From Oscillospiraceae bacterium (GTDB lineage: Bacteria > Bacillota > Clostridia > Oscillospirales > CAG-272): a DNA stretch of 64,000 nucleotides. The stretch is taken from positions 165,000 through 228,999 of the forward strand of contig SVRT01000001.1 in the NCBI GenBank assembly GCA_015064685.1, written 5' to 3'. Each line of letters opens with the position of its first letter. Positions within the stretch are counted from its first letter, which is position 1. The notes below the pieces were generated by a model that had not been told where the DNA came from, did no database searches, and saw only the letters and a program-made list of their open reading frames with translations. The translations under genes and the position numbers were made by a program. Shown here piece after piece: positions 1 through 9,450 of this stretch.

Positions 1-1
1 C

Positions 2-310
2 AAGGCGCCCGTCGATTCATGGCTATATCCGTGGTATGAGGAATGGGACAGAGAGATAAACGGGTGGGCGGAGATGAACGGAGTAAAGTATTATGATCTG
101 ATCATCCACAAAGGGCAGATCGGTATTGATATGAGATGTGACAGCTATGACGGTGGACTTCATTTGAATGTTTTCGGAGCGGAGAAGACGACCGTTTATT
201 TCGGAGAGATGCTCCAAAAGGAGCATAATATTGCGCCGCATCACGGTGAAAAAACGGTGTCGCGGTGGAAGGAAAAGCTTGATAAGTATTATAAGGAAAG
301 AAACGAATGA
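2..310 (+). CDS. C-terminal part of an SGNH/GDSL-type hydrolase (5' end outside window)
   Basis: Open from the left edge in the frame that stops at 308-310. The visible 102 residues end with a segment containing YDGGLHLNVFGAEK, which matches the last block of SGNH hydrolases, where an Asp a few residues before the His completes the Ser-Asp-His triad. The N-terminal GDS nucleophile block lies outside the window, so activity cannot be judged. Its stop overlaps the ATG of the next gene by 4 bases (ATGA), so the two are probably translationally coupled. Substrate unknown. Confidence 0.6.
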   Translation, partial: KAPVDSWLYPWYEEWDREINGWAEMNGVKYYDLIIHKGQIGIDMRCDSYDGGLHLNVFGAEKTTVYFGEMLQKEHNIAPHHGEKTVSRWKEKLDKYYKERNE

Positions 311-792
311 AAAAATACGGAATAGGCTTGAGCTTTATTGCTTTGATCTGCACTTTGCTTGTTTCCTGTCAAAGCGCGGAGGGGCGAATGAGCGATAAAG
401 AATATTATTTTTGTCATAACGGACACACGATCACAGTGGGAGACGACGCAGACGGGCTTGTGGAATCGATTGGAGAAGCGAACCGAGTCTCCAGAACTAC
501 GTCCTGTGCAGGGGAAGGCGAGGACGAGCTGTATATTTATAGCGGTTTCAGATTATTCGCGCACCGTGACATGGAGAAATGCACCGTGGTTGCAATAGAA
601 CTGACCAATGACGCAGTGAGTACTCCCGAGGGCATAAGGATAGGGGATAAGGTCGAGCGGGTGAAGGAGAGATACGGAGAGGCGAAGGAGAAAAACGGAT
701 TTCTTGAATATGAGAGTAAGGGCTGCAGACTTCGCTTCTATTTGCGAGAGGGCAGAGTTTCGGGTATCAAATATCTTAAAAATGACGGTTAA
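307..792 (+). CDS. Small predicted lipoprotein, unknown function
   Basis: 161 residues. Lys-Lys after the start Met, a hydrophobic stretch and a lipobox ending LLVSC, with lipidated Cys at about residue 21, predict export by Sec and anchoring to the outer face of the membrane. The mature part is acidic and has a C-terminal block (TPEGIRIGDKVERVKERYG) of a kind seen in clostridial lipoproteins, in which a short 'I-G-D' stretch precedes a helix. The 4-base overlap with the upstream hydrolase suggests one transcript and a shared surface role. No enzyme motif seen. Confidence 0.7.
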   Translation: MKKYGIGLSFIALICTLLVSCQSAEGRMSDKEYYFCHNGHTITVGDDADGLVESIGEANRVSRTTSCAGEGEDELYIYSGFRLFAHRDMEKCTVVAIELTNDAVSTPEGIRIGDKVERVKERYGEAKEKNGFLEYESKGCRLRFYLREGRVSGIKYLKNDG

Positions 793-888
793 CTGAAGTG
801 TTTGTGAAAATAATTTGTCGAAACGGAAAATGAGGGCGGAAAATTAGCACTGTTTACAAAAAGTTCATAAAAATATTGTGATAAACAC

Positions 889-917
889 TTGACAAAGGGG
901 TCAAAAAGGGGTATATT
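889..917 (+). promoter_or_regulatory. Sigma-A promoter of the hrcA-grpE-dnaK operon
   Basis: TTGACA at 889-894, a 17-base spacer, and TATATT at 912-917. The predicted start of transcription is near 924, just upstream of the CIRCE operator. Confidence 0.85.
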
Positions 918-928
918 ATTAGCGGTGG

Positions 929-955
929 CTGGCACTTGACACAAGAGAGTGCTAA
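929..955 (+). promoter_or_regulatory. CIRCE operator for HrcA
   Basis: Left arm CTGGCACTT (929-937), 9-base spacer, right arm GAGTGCTAA (947-955). The right arm equals the classic CIRCE half (consensus TTAGCACTC-N9-GAGTGCTAA); the left arm deviates at three positions. It sits immediately downstream of the predicted transcription start and 47 bases before hrcA, so HrcA should repress its own operon. Confidence 0.9.
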
Positions 956-1001
956 AAAATAACCCCGAAACAGAGAAAAACGAGAGGAGAGCGCAAGAAA
1001 A

Positions 1002-2069
1002 GTGGCAGAAAACAAAAAAGGCGAGCTGAGTGAACGAAAAAAACGAATACTCAAGGCGATAGTTGATGCTCATATAGTGGACGGAGAGCCTGTTGGATCA
1101 AAGTACATTATGCAGGATGAGCACTTGAACTGCTCGTCTGCTACCATTAGAAACGAGATGGCAGAGCTTGAAGCGCTCGGATATCTCGAGCAGCCTCACA
1201 CCTCGTCCGGAAGAGTACCGAGTGAGCTTGGATACAGATTCTACGTTGATAGCCTTATTGAGAGCTACGCGATGACGACGAGTGAGATCACCGAGATCAA
1301 CAAGCTGCTCAAATCAAAGATGAACGAGCTTGATCAGATCCTTATGGCGGCATCCAAGGTTGCCGGTAATCTTACCAACTACACAAGCTTCGTTATGAAG
1401 CCAAAGGCGAGCCAGGTCAAGATCAAGAGATTTGACGTCATTTACGTCGACCGTCACTCGCTCCTGCTTATTATGATAAGTGACGGGGGAGCGGTCGTTA
1501 CCAAGAGACTCTCGCTTGAGATCAACGTCAGCGAGATGACTGCGGGAGATCTTGCGAGCGCGCTAAACGAAAAGATATCGGGACTTACCGCAAACGAGAT
1601 AACTCTTCCGATAATCGTGGAGATCGAGAATCTTATGGGAGATAAATCCCAGATAGTTACACCGATCATCAAGATAATCTACGAGAGTATGAACGAGCTT
1701 GACGGCGGCGACCTCAAGGTCAGCGGAATGGACAGACTTCTTCAGTACCCCGAGTACAGCAACAAGGATCAGCTCCGTGAGCTGCTCGGTGCACTTGAGA
1801 AGAAGGAGGATATCCTCGACCTCGTGTCCGATTCGGACAGCGACGGTGTAAACGTCGTTATCGGCTCGGAAAGCTCGGTAAGAGTGATGAATAATTCCGC
1901 GCTCGTGTTCAAGCCTGTCGTACGCGACGGCAAGACGCTCGGAGCCATCGGAATTATCGGCCCGAGAAGAATGGATTACGCAAAGGTGGTCGCAACCATA
2001 GAGGGACTTGCGGGCAACGTAGAGAGCCTGCTCAACGAGGGAAGCGATCTTATAGAAGACAAGGAGTGA
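1002..2069 (+). CDS. hrcA: Heat-inducible transcription repressor HrcA
   Basis: 355 residues, the usual length. The N-terminal winged helix includes ILKAIVDAHIVDGEPVGSK and the recognition block SSATIRNEMAELEALGYLEQ, followed by PHTSSGRVPSELGYRFYVD, the HrcA signature; the rest is the GAF-like dimerisation region ending with an IGIIGPRRMDYAKV block. GTG start at 1002, with AGGAGA about 11 bases upstream. HrcA represses the class I heat-shock operon through CIRCE (929-955) and needs GroEL-type chaperones for activity in known cases. First gene of hrcA-grpE-dnaK. Confidence 0.97.
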   Translation: MAENKKGELSERKKRILKAIVDAHIVDGEPVGSKYIMQDEHLNCSSATIRNEMAELEALGYLEQPHTSSGRVPSELGYRFYVDSLIESYAMTTSEITEINKLLKSKMNELDQILMAASKVAGNLTNYTSFVMKPKASQVKIKRFDVIYVDRHSLLLIMISDGGAVVTKRLSLEINVSEMTAGDLASALNEKISGLTANEITLPIIVEIENLMGDKSQIVTPIIKIIYESMNELDGGDLKVSGMDRLLQYPEYSNKDQLRELLGALEKKEDILDLVSDSDSDGVNVVIGSESSVRVMNNSALVFKPVVRDGKTLGAIGIIGPRRMDYAKVVATIEGLAGNVESLLNEGSDLIEDKE

Positions 2070-2073
2070 AAAA

Positions 2074-2658
2074 ATGATTGATGAGAACGTAAAGCAGGGC
2101 GACGCGGTCGAGACCGCGGAGACTGCCGAGACAGTAGACGAGAATGCTCCTGCCGAGGAAAAGGCGGAGAAGACCGATAAGAAAAAGAACAAAAAGCTCG
2201 AGTCTAAAATAAGCGAGCTTGAGGCAAAGCTTGAAGAAGCCGACAAGGCTGCCGCAGAGCAGAACGACAAATATATGCGCTTGGCGGCGGAGTACGATAA
2301 TTTCCGTAAGAGAAGCGCGAAGGAAAAAGAGGGCATATATTCGGATGCTTACGCTGATGCGCTCAAATCCATTCTCCCGATAATCGACAACCTTGAAAGA
2401 GCGGTCGGAGTCGAGGGCGCGGATGCGGTCGCAAAGGGACTTGAGATGACTCTCAAGGGTGCGACTGAGGCGCTTGAGAAGATGGGTGTCGAGGCATTCG
2501 GTGCAGAGGGCGACGAGTTCGATCCCAATATGCATAACGCGATGATGATGGTCGACGACGAGAACCATAAGGAGGGCGAGATCGTAACCGTCTTCCAGAA
2601 GGGTTATAAAAAAGGCGATAAGATCATCAGATACGCTATGGTAACAGTAGCGAATTGA
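2074..2658 (+). CDS. grpE: Nucleotide exchange factor GrpE
   Basis: 194 residues. A low-complexity acidic, Lys-rich N-terminus (about 1-45) leads to a long coiled coil (KLESKISELEAKLEEADK) and then the conserved RLAAEYDNFRKRSAKEKE and the C-terminal beta domain (FDPNMHNAMMMV...VFQKGYK). GrpE releases ADP from DnaK in the cytoplasm. It starts 4 bases after the hrcA stop, and AAGGAG overlaps the end of hrcA, indicating coupling. Confidence 0.97.
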   Translation: MIDENVKQGDAVETAETAETVDENAPAEEKAEKTDKKKNKKLESKISELEAKLEEADKAAAEQNDKYMRLAAEYDNFRKRSAKEKEGIYSDAYADALKSILPIIDNLERAVGVEGADAVAKGLEMTLKGATEALEKMGVEAFGAEGDEFDPNMHNAMMMVDDENHKEGEIVTVFQKGYKKGDKIIRYAMVTVAN

Positions 2659-2729
2659 CGCATATATTCAACAGAAAAATAATTATCAACACATAAATCA
2701 AACAATTAGTCCATAGGAGGAAAATTATT

Positions 2730-4553
2730 ATGGCAAAGATTATAGGAATTGACTTAGGTACAACAAACTCTTGTGTAGCAGTATTCGAGGGCAACGAGCC
2801 CATCGTTATCCCCAATCCCGAAGGCGCGAGAACAACTCCCTCGGTAGTTGCATTCTCCAAGACCGGAGAGAGAATGGTAGGTCAGGTTGCAAAGAGACAG
2901 GCTATCACAAACCCCGACAAGACAGTTATCTCTATCAAGAGAGATATGGGTACAAATAAGAAGGTAGATATCGACGGTAAGAGCTACAACCCTCAGGAGA
3001 TCTCCGCGATGATCCTTCAGAAGCTCAAGGCTGACGCTGAGGCATATCTCGGTCAGACCGTAAGCCAGGCGGTAATCACAGTTCCCGCATACTTCACCGA
3101 CGCGCAGAGACAGGCAACCAAGGACGCAGGTAAGATCGCAGGACTTGAGGTCCTCCGTATCATCAACGAGCCGACTGCTGCTGCTATCGCGTACGGTCTT
3201 AACGAGGAGAAGGATCAGAAGATCATGGTATTCGACCTCGGTGGCGGTACATTCGACGTATCTCTCCTTGAGATCTCCGACGGTGTATTTGAGGTTCTTG
3301 CAACCGCAGGTAACAACAAGCTCGGCGGCGACGACTTCGACCAGAGAATCATTGATTGGATGGCAGAGCAGTTCAAGAAGGAGAACGGCATTGACCTTCG
3401 CAACGACAAGATGGTAATGCAGAGACTCAAGGACGCGGCAGAGAAGGCAAAGATCGAGCTTTCGGGTATGTCTGCATCCAACATCAACCTCCCCTTCATC
3501 ACAGCAACCGCTGCAGGTCCTCTCCACTTTGAGGCTACACTTACAAGAGCAGAGTTTGACCGCATCACTTCCGACCTCGTTGAGGCTACAATGGGTCCCA
3601 CAAAGCAGGTCATCCGTGACTCGGGTCTCAGCGTCGGTCAGATCGATAAGGTACTCCTCGTCGGCGGTTCCACAAGAATCCCCGCAGTTCAGGAGGCAGT
3701 TAAGAAGTTCACAGGAAAAGAGCCCTTCAAGGGAATCAACCCCGATGAGTGCGTTGCTATCGGCGCGGCTATCCAGGGCGGTATTCTTGGCGGCGACGTA
3801 AAGGATCTTCTCCTTCTTGACGTTACACCCCTTTCTCTCGGTATCGAGACTATGGGCGGCGTATTCAACAGAATCATCGACAGAAATACAACTATTCCCG
3901 TAAAGAAGAGCCAGATCTACTCCACCGCGGCTGACGGTCAGACCTCGGTTGAGATCCACGTTCTTCAGGGCGAGCGCGAGATGGCGGCTTACAACACCAC
4001 CCTCGGTCGCTTCAGCCTTGATGGAATCACTCCCGCTCCCCGCGGAATTCCTCAGATCGAGGTTACCTTCGATATCGACGCCAACGGTATCGTTAACGTA
4101 ACCGCTTGCGATAAGGGTACCGGTAAGGAGCAGCACATCACCATCACATCCTCCACGAATATGTCTCAGGAGGATATTGATAAGGCTGTTAAGGACGCTG
4201 AGAAGTTCGCAGAAGAGGACAAGAAGGCTAAGGATGCCGTTGAGACTAAGAACCGCGCTGAGACAATGATCTTCCAGAGCGAGAAGACTCTCACCGAGCT
4301 TGGTGACAAGGTCGACGCGGCTGACAAGGCAGACGTCGAGGCGGCTATCGAGAAGCTCAAGGAGACCGTTAAGAACGGTGACACCGACGCTATCAAGGCT
4401 GACACCGAGGCTCTTGAGAAGTCCTTCTACAAGATCAGCGAGAAGCTCTACGCTCAGCAGCAGGCACAGGGCGGTCAGGACTTTAACGGCGGCGCACAGG
4501 GCGGCGACGGACAGTTCTACGACGCAAACTACGAGGACAATTCCAACAAGTAA
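2730..4553 (+). CDS. dnaK: Molecular chaperone DnaK (Hsp70)
   Basis: 607 residues. The ATPase domain begins [15 protein letters not shown] and contains [29 protein letters not shown] and the phosphate-2 loop [10 protein letters not shown]; the substrate-binding domain follows the linker [19 protein letters not shown], and the tail is Gly/Gln/Asp-rich. It is of the Firmicutes type, about 30 residues shorter than E. coli DnaK because of an N-terminal domain deletion. AGGAGG lies 10 bases before the ATG. Works with DnaJ and GrpE encoded on either side. Confidence 0.98.
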   Translation: MAKIIGIDLGTTNSCVAVFEGNEPIVIPNPEGARTTPSVVAFSKTGERMVGQVAKRQAITNPDKTVISIKRDMGTNKKVDIDGKSYNPQEISAMILQKLKADAEAYLGQTVSQAVITVPAYFTDAQRQATKDAGKIAGLEVLRIINEPTAAAIAYGLNEEKDQKIMVFDLGGGTFDVSLLEISDGVFEVLATAGNNKLGGDDFDQRIIDWMAEQFKKENGIDLRNDKMVMQRLKDAAEKAKIELSGMSASNINLPFITATAAGPLHFEATLTRAEFDRITSDLVEATMGPTKQVIRDSGLSVGQIDKVLLVGGSTRIPAVQEAVKKFTGKEPFKGINPDECVAIGAAIQGGILGGDVKDLLLLDVTPLSLGIETMGGVFNRIIDRNTTIPVKKSQIYSTAADGQTSVEIHVLQGEREMAAYNTTLGRFSLDGITPAPRGIPQIEVTFDIDANGIVNVTACDKGTGKEQHITITSSTNMSQEDIDKAVKDAEKFAEEDKKAKDAVETKNRAETMIFQSEKTLTELGDKVDAADKADVEAAIEKLKETVKNGDTDAIKADTEALEKSFYKISEKLYAQQQAQGGQDFNGGAQGGDGQFYDANYEDNSNK

Positions 4554-4566
4554 TTGATTTTTGTAA

Positions 4567-4602
4567 GCGGGAGAGGTGAATTTTCAGATTTACCTTTCCC
4601 GC
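4567..4602 (+). other. Stem-loop in the dnaK-dnaJ gap
   Basis: GCGGGAGAGGTGAA (4567-4580) pairs with TTTACCTTTCCCGC (4589-4602) over 14 base pairs including two G-T wobbles. No T-run follows, so it is not a normal terminator; an mRNA stabiliser or processing site between dnaK and dnaJ is more likely. Confidence 0.55.
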
Positions 4603-4633
4603 AATACGAGTTTTATCGAGTGATAAATTCGTA

Positions 4634-4678
4634 GGGGCGATTCACGAATATTCGAGCGTGTCATTCGTGGCGCGCCCC
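4634..4678. repeat. Palindromic intergenic repeat before dnaJ
   Basis: GGGGCG (4634-4639) and CACGAA (4643-4648) pair with TTCGTG (4664-4669) and CGCCCC (4673-4678), forming an interrupted stem just upstream of the dnaJ ribosome site. It resembles REP-like GGGGCGATTC palindromes found between genes in many Firmicutes; only this copy was noticed in the window. Confidence 0.45.
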
Positions 4679-4704
4679 AACGGATTTATATATTGGAGGC
4701 AACT

Positions 4705-5838
4705 ATGGCAGATAAAAGAGATTATTATGAGGTGTTGGGCGTTCAGAAGGGCGCGAGCGACGCCGATATAAAAAAGGCTTACAGAACGCTTGCTAAAAAG
4801 TATCACCCCGACATCAACCCCGGGGACAAGGATGCCGAGGCAAAGTTCAAGGAGGTCAACGAGGCTTACGAGGTACTCTCGGATGCCGATAAGAAGGCAA
4901 AATACGATCAATTCGGCCACGCGGCGTTCGATCCCTCTGCGGGTGCAGGCGGTGGATACGGCGGATTTGGCGGTTTCGGCGGATTTGGTGACGTTGATCT
5001 CGGTGATATATTCGGAAGCTTCTTCGGTGGCGGTGGATCGAGCCGTCAGAGACGGAACGGTCCTCAGAAGGGCGAGGATATCGAGGTGGATATTACTATA
5101 AACTTTGAGGAAGCGGTGTTCGGCTGTAAAAAGGACGTAAGCTTCACAAAGTATGCAAAATGCTCGAAGTGTAAGGGAAGCGGAGCCGAGAGCGGCGAGG
5201 CTGAGACCTGCCCGACCTGTCGCGGAAGCGGACAGAGACGCGTTATGCAGAATCTCGGCGGTATGCAGTTCCAGACGACCACGACCTGCGATACCTGTCG
5301 CGGTACGGGTAAGTACATCAAAAATCCCTGTCAGAAATGTCGTGGATCGGGCTTTGAGAGGATCTCGAAGAAGCTCACGGTCGACATTCCCGCAGGCATA
5401 GACCACGGAAAGGGACTCGTTGTTCGCGGAGCGGGTAACGACGGTAAAAACGGCGGGCCTGCGGGTGACGTATACGTAATGGTAAGCGTAAGAAGAAGCC
5501 CGACCTTCAAGAGAGACGGATATAATCTCTTCTGTGAGGTTCCGATCACTATGGCGGAGGCGGCACTCGGAGCGGAGATCGAGATACCCACGCTTGAGGG
5601 TAAGGAGAGCTACACGATAGCCGAGGGAACGCAGACGGGAACGACCTTTACACTCCGTCAGCGCGGTGTTCCGATAGTAAACTCAAGCCGCCGCGGAGAT
5701 CTGTATGTCACGGTCAACGTTGAGATACCCAAGAGCCTTAATGAAAAGCAGAAGGAGCTTCTCCGCGAATTTGCAAAGGCTTGCGGCGAGAGCAACTATG
5801 CCAAGAAAAAGGGATTTATGAAGAAGGATAAGAAATAA
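4705..5838 (+). CDS. dnaJ: Chaperone co-factor DnaJ (Hsp40)
   Basis: 377 residues from the ATG at 4705; GGAGG lies 5 bases upstream, so the in-frame TTG at 4693 is rejected because it overlaps the ribosome site. The J-domain contains the HPD loop ([15 protein letters not shown]), followed by a Gly/Phe-rich linker (about 80-105), four CxxCxGxG zinc modules ([32 protein letters not shown]), and the C-terminal substrate domains. It stimulates DnaK ATPase. The structured 150-base gap after dnaK suggests lower or separately tuned expression. Confidence 0.97.
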   Translation: MADKRDYYEVLGVQKGASDADIKKAYRTLAKKYHPDINPGDKDAEAKFKEVNEAYEVLSDADKKAKYDQFGHAAFDPSAGAGGGYGGFGGFGGFGDVDLGDIFGSFFGGGGSSRQRRNGPQKGEDIEVDITINFEEAVFGCKKDVSFTKYAKCSKCKGSGAESGEAETCPTCRGSGQRRVMQNLGGMQFQTTTTCDTCRGTGKYIKNPCQKCRGSGFERISKKLTVDIPAGIDHGKGLVVRGAGNDGKNGGPAGDVYVMVSVRRSPTFKRDGYNLFCEVPITMAEAALGAEIEIPTLEGKESYTIAEGTQTGTTFTLRQRGVPIVNSSRRGDLYVTVNVEIPKSLNEKQKELLREFAKACGESNYAKKKGFMKKDKK

Positions 5839-5839
5839 A

Positions 5840-6808
5840 ATGACAGAAAACATAGACAAGGATTACGTATGCGGCGATTTTGGTGAGGTCACCGAGTGGC
5901 TGCAGATAAAAGTGACTGTAAAGACCGAGCGCCTTGACGACCTTGTATCGCTTATGAGTATGATAGACAGTAATCTTCTTATCGAGGATCTCAGCGATAT
6001 AGACCTAAAGACCTGCTACGGCGATCTTATAGACGAGAAGATACTGAACGCGGACAAATCTCACGCATCTGTGTCATATTTTGTGCCTAAGGATGCGAAT
6101 ATTGCCGATGATATGGCATTTTTGCGCGACAGACTCGTGTCGGGAGGATTCGAGGATGCCAAGACCGAGATAATCGGACTTTGCGAGGAGGACTGGGCAA
6201 ACTCCTGGAAGGAGTTCTATAAGCCGTTCAAGATCGGAAAGATCGTAATCGTTCCCGCGTGGGAGAGCTACGCGGCAGAGGACGGAGAGATCATCGTAGC
6301 GATGGACCCCGGAATGGCTTTCGGTACGGGAACGCACGAGACCACGAGGCTTATTATTGGTCTGCTCCAGAAGTATGTTAAAGAGGGAATGAGCCTGCTT
6401 GACGTCGGAACGGGAAGCGGCATTCTCGCCATATGCGGCGCAAAGCTCGGTGCGGCTCCTTGTCGCGCGTACGATATCGACCCTATGAGTGTTCGCGTTG
6501 CAAATGAGAATATCCGCGAGAGCGGACTTTGCGACAAGATCACCTGCGACCAGAGTGACCTTTTGAAGCAGGTCAAGAATATCGCGGGCGGTTATGATAT
6601 CATTTGTGCGAATATCGTGGCAGATATCATAATCCGCATGACTCCCGACGTCTCTCCCTTTATGAGCGAGAAGACGGTCCTGCTCGCATCGGGTATCATT
6701 TCCGAGAGAGCCGATGACGTTGTTGCTTGCTTTGAGGAGAACGGATTTGAGATAGTCGAGCGTGCTGAGGATAACGGCTGGTGCGCTTTGGCGGTTAAAT
6801 TAAAATAA
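5840..6808 (+). CDS. prmA: Ribosomal protein L11 methyltransferase PrmA
   Basis: 322 residues. An N-terminal L11-recognition domain precedes a class I SAM-dependent methyltransferase fold: motif I DVGTGSGILAICGAKLGA, acidic residue in YDIDPMSV, and the N-I-V-A-D-I active-site region (ICANIVADIIIRM). GMAFGTGTHETTRL is diagnostic of PrmA. The N-terminus is about 18 residues longer than usual before WLQIKV. The ATG lies 1 base after the dnaJ stop. Trimethylates ribosomal protein L11; commonly linked to dnaJ in Firmicutes. A terminator follows. Confidence 0.95.
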   Translation: MTENIDKDYVCGDFGEVTEWLQIKVTVKTERLDDLVSLMSMIDSNLLIEDLSDIDLKTCYGDLIDEKILNADKSHASVSYFVPKDANIADDMAFLRDRLVSGGFEDAKTEIIGLCEEDWANSWKEFYKPFKIGKIVIVPAWESYAAEDGEIIVAMDPGMAFGTGTHETTRLIIGLLQKYVKEGMSLLDVGTGSGILAICGAKLGAAPCRAYDIDPMSVRVANENIRESGLCDKITCDQSDLLKQVKNIAGGYDIICANIVADIIIRMTPDVSPFMSEKTVLLASGIISERADDVVACFEENGFEIVERAEDNGWCALAVKLK

Positions 6809-6817
6809 GAATAATAG

Positions 6818-6856
6818 GTGCGTGGCTTGAAAAATCAAGCGCGCACTTGTTTTTTT
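6818..6856 (+). terminator. Rho-independent terminator after prmA
   Basis: GTGCGTGGCTTGA pairs with TCAAGCGCGCAC around an AAAA loop (one bulge), followed by a T-rich run from 6847. It ends the heat-shock/prmA transcript. Confidence 0.8.
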
Positions 6857-6875
6857 GGGCAAAATATGTTATAAT
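6847..6875 (+). promoter_or_regulatory. Predicted promoter of the GH3 gene
   Basis: TTGTTT (6847-6852), 17-base spacer, TATAAT (6870-6875). The -35 lies within the T-run of the preceding terminator. Confidence 0.65.
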
Positions 6876-6882
6876 TGTCTTG

Positions 6883-6896
6883 TATCAGTACTGATA
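6883..6896. promoter_or_regulatory. Perfect 14-bp palindrome at the GH3 transcription start (operator candidate)
   Basis: TATCAGTACTGATA is a perfect palindrome. It lies 8-21 bases after the TATAAT box, on the predicted transcription start, the usual position for a repressor of a sugar-utilisation gene. No regulator gene is adjacent. Confidence 0.5.
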
Positions 6897-6926
6897 TACA
6901 CAAAAACTACCCCAAAGGAGAACAAA

Positions 6927-9092
6927 ATGTCAAATATCGACCTCAAAGCATTAGTTTCGCAGATGACACTGCAGGAAAAGGTGGATCAGCTTTTTCAGCT
7001 GACGGGAAATTTTTTCTTATCGGCTCAGGCGGATATAACCGGGCCGATGGGATTTTTCGGTCTTGATGAGGAGAGCCTTAAGAGTATAGGCACCGTGCTT
7101 GGCTCCGGCGGAGCGGAAAAGATCATAGAAATTCAGAAAAAACACTTGAGCGAGGATAGAAATAAAATACCGATGGTCTTTATGAGAGATATTATCCACG
7201 GTTGCCGTACGGTATACCCGATGCCTCTGGCAATGGGTTCGAGCTTTGATACGGAGCTTATGGAGGAATGCTCCTACATGGCGGCAAGGGAGGCGTCGGT
7301 CAGCGGGACCCAGGTTACCTTTACACCGATGGTAGACATTTCCCGCGACGCCAGATGGGGAAGAATAATGGAAAGCTGTGGAGAGGACCCGTATCTTAAC
7401 TCTGTAATGGGGGCGGCACAGGTCAAGGGCTTCCAGGGCGACGATATATCAAAGCCTGACAGAGTGGCAACCTGCGTAAAGCACTTAGCGGCATACGGCG
7501 CAGGTGAGGCGGGCAGAGATTACAATAATGTTGAGGTGAGTGAAAGAGCGTTAAGAGAGTTTTATTTCCCACCATACAAGGCTTGTGTTGATGCGGGAAC
7601 GAAAATGGTAATGCCCTCATTCAACTCTCTCAACGGAATTCCGCCTATAGCGAATAAATGGTTACTCAAAAACGTTCTCCGCGACGAGTGGGGCTTCAAC
7701 GGAGTGATCATAAGTGACTGGAACGCAGTTGGAGAGCTTATAAATCAGGGCTTGGCAGACGGATACAAGGAATGCGCTCGTCTTTCATTTGAGGCAGGGT
7801 GCGACATAGAGATGATGTCTCCCGCTTATCATAAGCATCTTGCAGAGCTTATTGGCGAGGGCAAGATCTTGGAAGAGGAGCTTGACGCGGCGGTGCTTAG
7901 ATTCCTTGAATTCAAGGAGGAGCTTGGGCTCTTTGACGATCCCTATCACGGAGCAGATCCCATAAAGGAAAAGGAACTGGCACTTTGTCCCGAGCACAGA
8001 GAGATCGCGTACAGAGCGGCTTGTGAGTCGGCGGTATTGCTTAAGAACGACGGTGTTCTTCCTTTCTCAAAGGACGTAAAGAGAATCGCTCTTATAGGTC
8101 CGTTTGCCGATACAGGTGCTATAAAGGGTGCGTGGGCAGGCTCGGGACGTGATGATGAATGTGTTACGGTCAGAGAGGGAATTGAAAGACTGCTTCCCAA
8201 TGCTCAGATAGTGACCGCCGTCGGTTGCAGTGCGACGATAGGTGATAACGACACGTCGGGATTTGACGAGGCGATAAAGGCAGCTAAGGATGCGGACGCC
8301 GTCGTTATATGCATCGGTGAGCCGCAGAATTATTCGGGAGAGGGATGCTCGAGGACCGATCTTCACCTGACGGGTGTGCAGGAAGAGCTTGCAAAGGCGG
8401 TTTCTGCCGCTAACAAGAATTCCGCTGTGCTTCTGTTTAACGGCAGACCGTTGGTCCTTACTGATATAGTTGATAACGTCAATGCTATACTCGAGATGTG
8501 GATGCCGGGTACAGAGGGTGGCAGTGCTGCGGCAAGCCTGCTGTTTGGCGACGTGAATCCGTGCGGAAAGCTTTGCGTTTCATTTCCAAAGAGCGTTGGA
8601 CAATGCCCGATCTACTACAACTATTTCAATACCGGAAAACCGAAGAAAAAGAAGGATGGGGAATACGAGAGCTTTACGTCGAATTATCTCGATTGCGGAA
8701 ATCTGCCTCTTTTCTTCTTCGGTGAGGGACTTTCATACACCGATTTCGTATACGAGTCAATGACTATCGATAAAAATGTCCTCGACGAAAACGGTGAAAT
8801 AAACGTTTCCGTAAGGGTAAGAAATGCAGGCGAGCGAGACGGAAAGGAAGTAGTACAGCTGTATATCCGCGATCTTATCTCCGAGGCGGTCAGACCTGTT
8901 CAAGAGCTTATCGGTTTTAAAAAGGTGTTCCTGAAGGCAGGGGAGAGCGGTACTGTCACATTCCGAATAACCGAGCCACAGCTTCGCTATTATAACTTCA
9001 ATTGCGAATGTGTAAGCGAAAAGGGCGATTTTACCGTTTCGGTTGGATACGCGAATCATATGAAGCTTACGGATAAATTTACACTTGAATAA
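6927..9092 (+). CDS. Glycoside hydrolase family 3 (beta-glucosidase/beta-xylosidase type)
   Basis: 721 residues from the ATG at 6927, which has AAAGGAG 6 bases upstream; the longer upstream start crosses the promoter region and is rejected. No signal peptide, so cytoplasmic. The TIM-barrel domain carries the KH motif (CVKHLAAYGAGEAGRDYNN) and the nucleophile in VIISDWNAVGE (Asp about 264). The alpha/beta sandwich follows (VLLKNDGVLPFSKD), and an FnIII-like C-terminal domain includes GKEVVQLYIRD. It probably cleaves short beta-linked oligosaccharides after import. Single-gene unit with its own promoter, operator and terminator. Confidence 0.93.
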   Translation: MSNIDLKALVSQMTLQEKVDQLFQLTGNFFLSAQADITGPMGFFGLDEESLKSIGTVLGSGGAEKIIEIQKKHLSEDRNKIPMVFMRDIIHGCRTVYPMPLAMGSSFDTELMEECSYMAAREASVSGTQVTFTPMVDISRDARWGRIMESCGEDPYLNSVMGAAQVKGFQGDDISKPDRVATCVKHLAAYGAGEAGRDYNNVEVSERALREFYFPPYKACVDAGTKMVMPSFNSLNGIPPIANKWLLKNVLRDEWGFNGVIISDWNAVGELINQGLADGYKECARLSFEAGCDIEMMSPAYHKHLAELIGEGKILEEELDAAVLRFLEFKEELGLFDDPYHGADPIKEKELALCPEHREIAYRAACESAVLLKNDGVLPFSKDVKRIALIGPFADTGAIKGAWAGSGRDDECVTVREGIERLLPNAQIVTAVGCSATIGDNDTSGFDEAIKAAKDADAVVICIGEPQNYSGEGCSRTDLHLTGVQEELAKAVSAANKNSAVLLFNGRPLVLTDIVDNVNAILEMWMPGTEGGSAAASLLFGDVNPCGKLCVSFPKSVGQCPIYYNYFNTGKPKKKKDGEYESFTSNYLDCGNLPLFFFGEGLSYTDFVYESMTIDKNVLDENGEINVSVRVRNAGERDGKEVVQLYIRDLISEAVRPVQELIGFKKVFLKAGESGTVTFRITEPQLRYYNFNCECVSEKGDFTVSVGYANHMKLTDKFTLE

Positions 9093-9100
9093 CATTTGAA

Positions 9101-9128
9101 GAGGGGGAGAGACATTCTCTCCCTTTTG
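9101..9128 (+). terminator. Terminator after the GH3 gene
   Basis: GGGAGAG (9105-9111), loop ACATT, CTCTCCC (9117-9123), then TTTT. Confidence 0.8.
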
Positions 9129-9304
9129 CTGCTGTATCCGGTTTTGGCGATGAATAAAGAAATATTCAGTGTGTTAGAGGGACTTTGTGCATTTTTACAT
9201 TGTGTAAATTGTATATATTGTTTGTTATGGCTTTTTAACCAAGAGAAAATAATAATAAATTGTAAATAATGCGAATACAAATGTGATTTTTTACAAAAAA
9301 CGTG
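9129..9304. other. AT-rich gap before rsmE, no gene seen
   Basis: Strongly AT-rich with no open frame that has a ribosome site. It holds only the upstream flank of the rsmE promoter. Confidence 0.6.
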
Positions 9305-9333
9305 TTGACAATTTGGTTATTTTGTAATATAAT
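9305..9333 (+). promoter_or_regulatory. Full-consensus promoter of rsmE
   Basis: TTGACA (9305-9310), exactly 17 bases, TATAAT (9328-9333). Both boxes are perfect, implying strong basal transcription. Confidence 0.85.
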
Positions 9334-9450
9334 TATTTACGCACTAACGTGAATTTTTAAGGATTGGAGCGCTCTCGGCTTGCTTTTTTGTGCAAATAGC
9401 TTACAAAAGATGTGATTTTGCTCAAAGAAAAAAGCCCTGTAACCCTTGAT

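Noticed and set aside
2754..4136. 460-residue open frame on the minus strand opposite dnaK
   Set aside because: Shadow of the dnaK codon pattern; no ribosome site and a Cys/Leu-rich sequence with no fold.
4693..4707. TTG start for dnaJ
   Set aside because: It overlaps the GGAGG that serves the ATG at 4705, and the family begins at MADKRDYYE.
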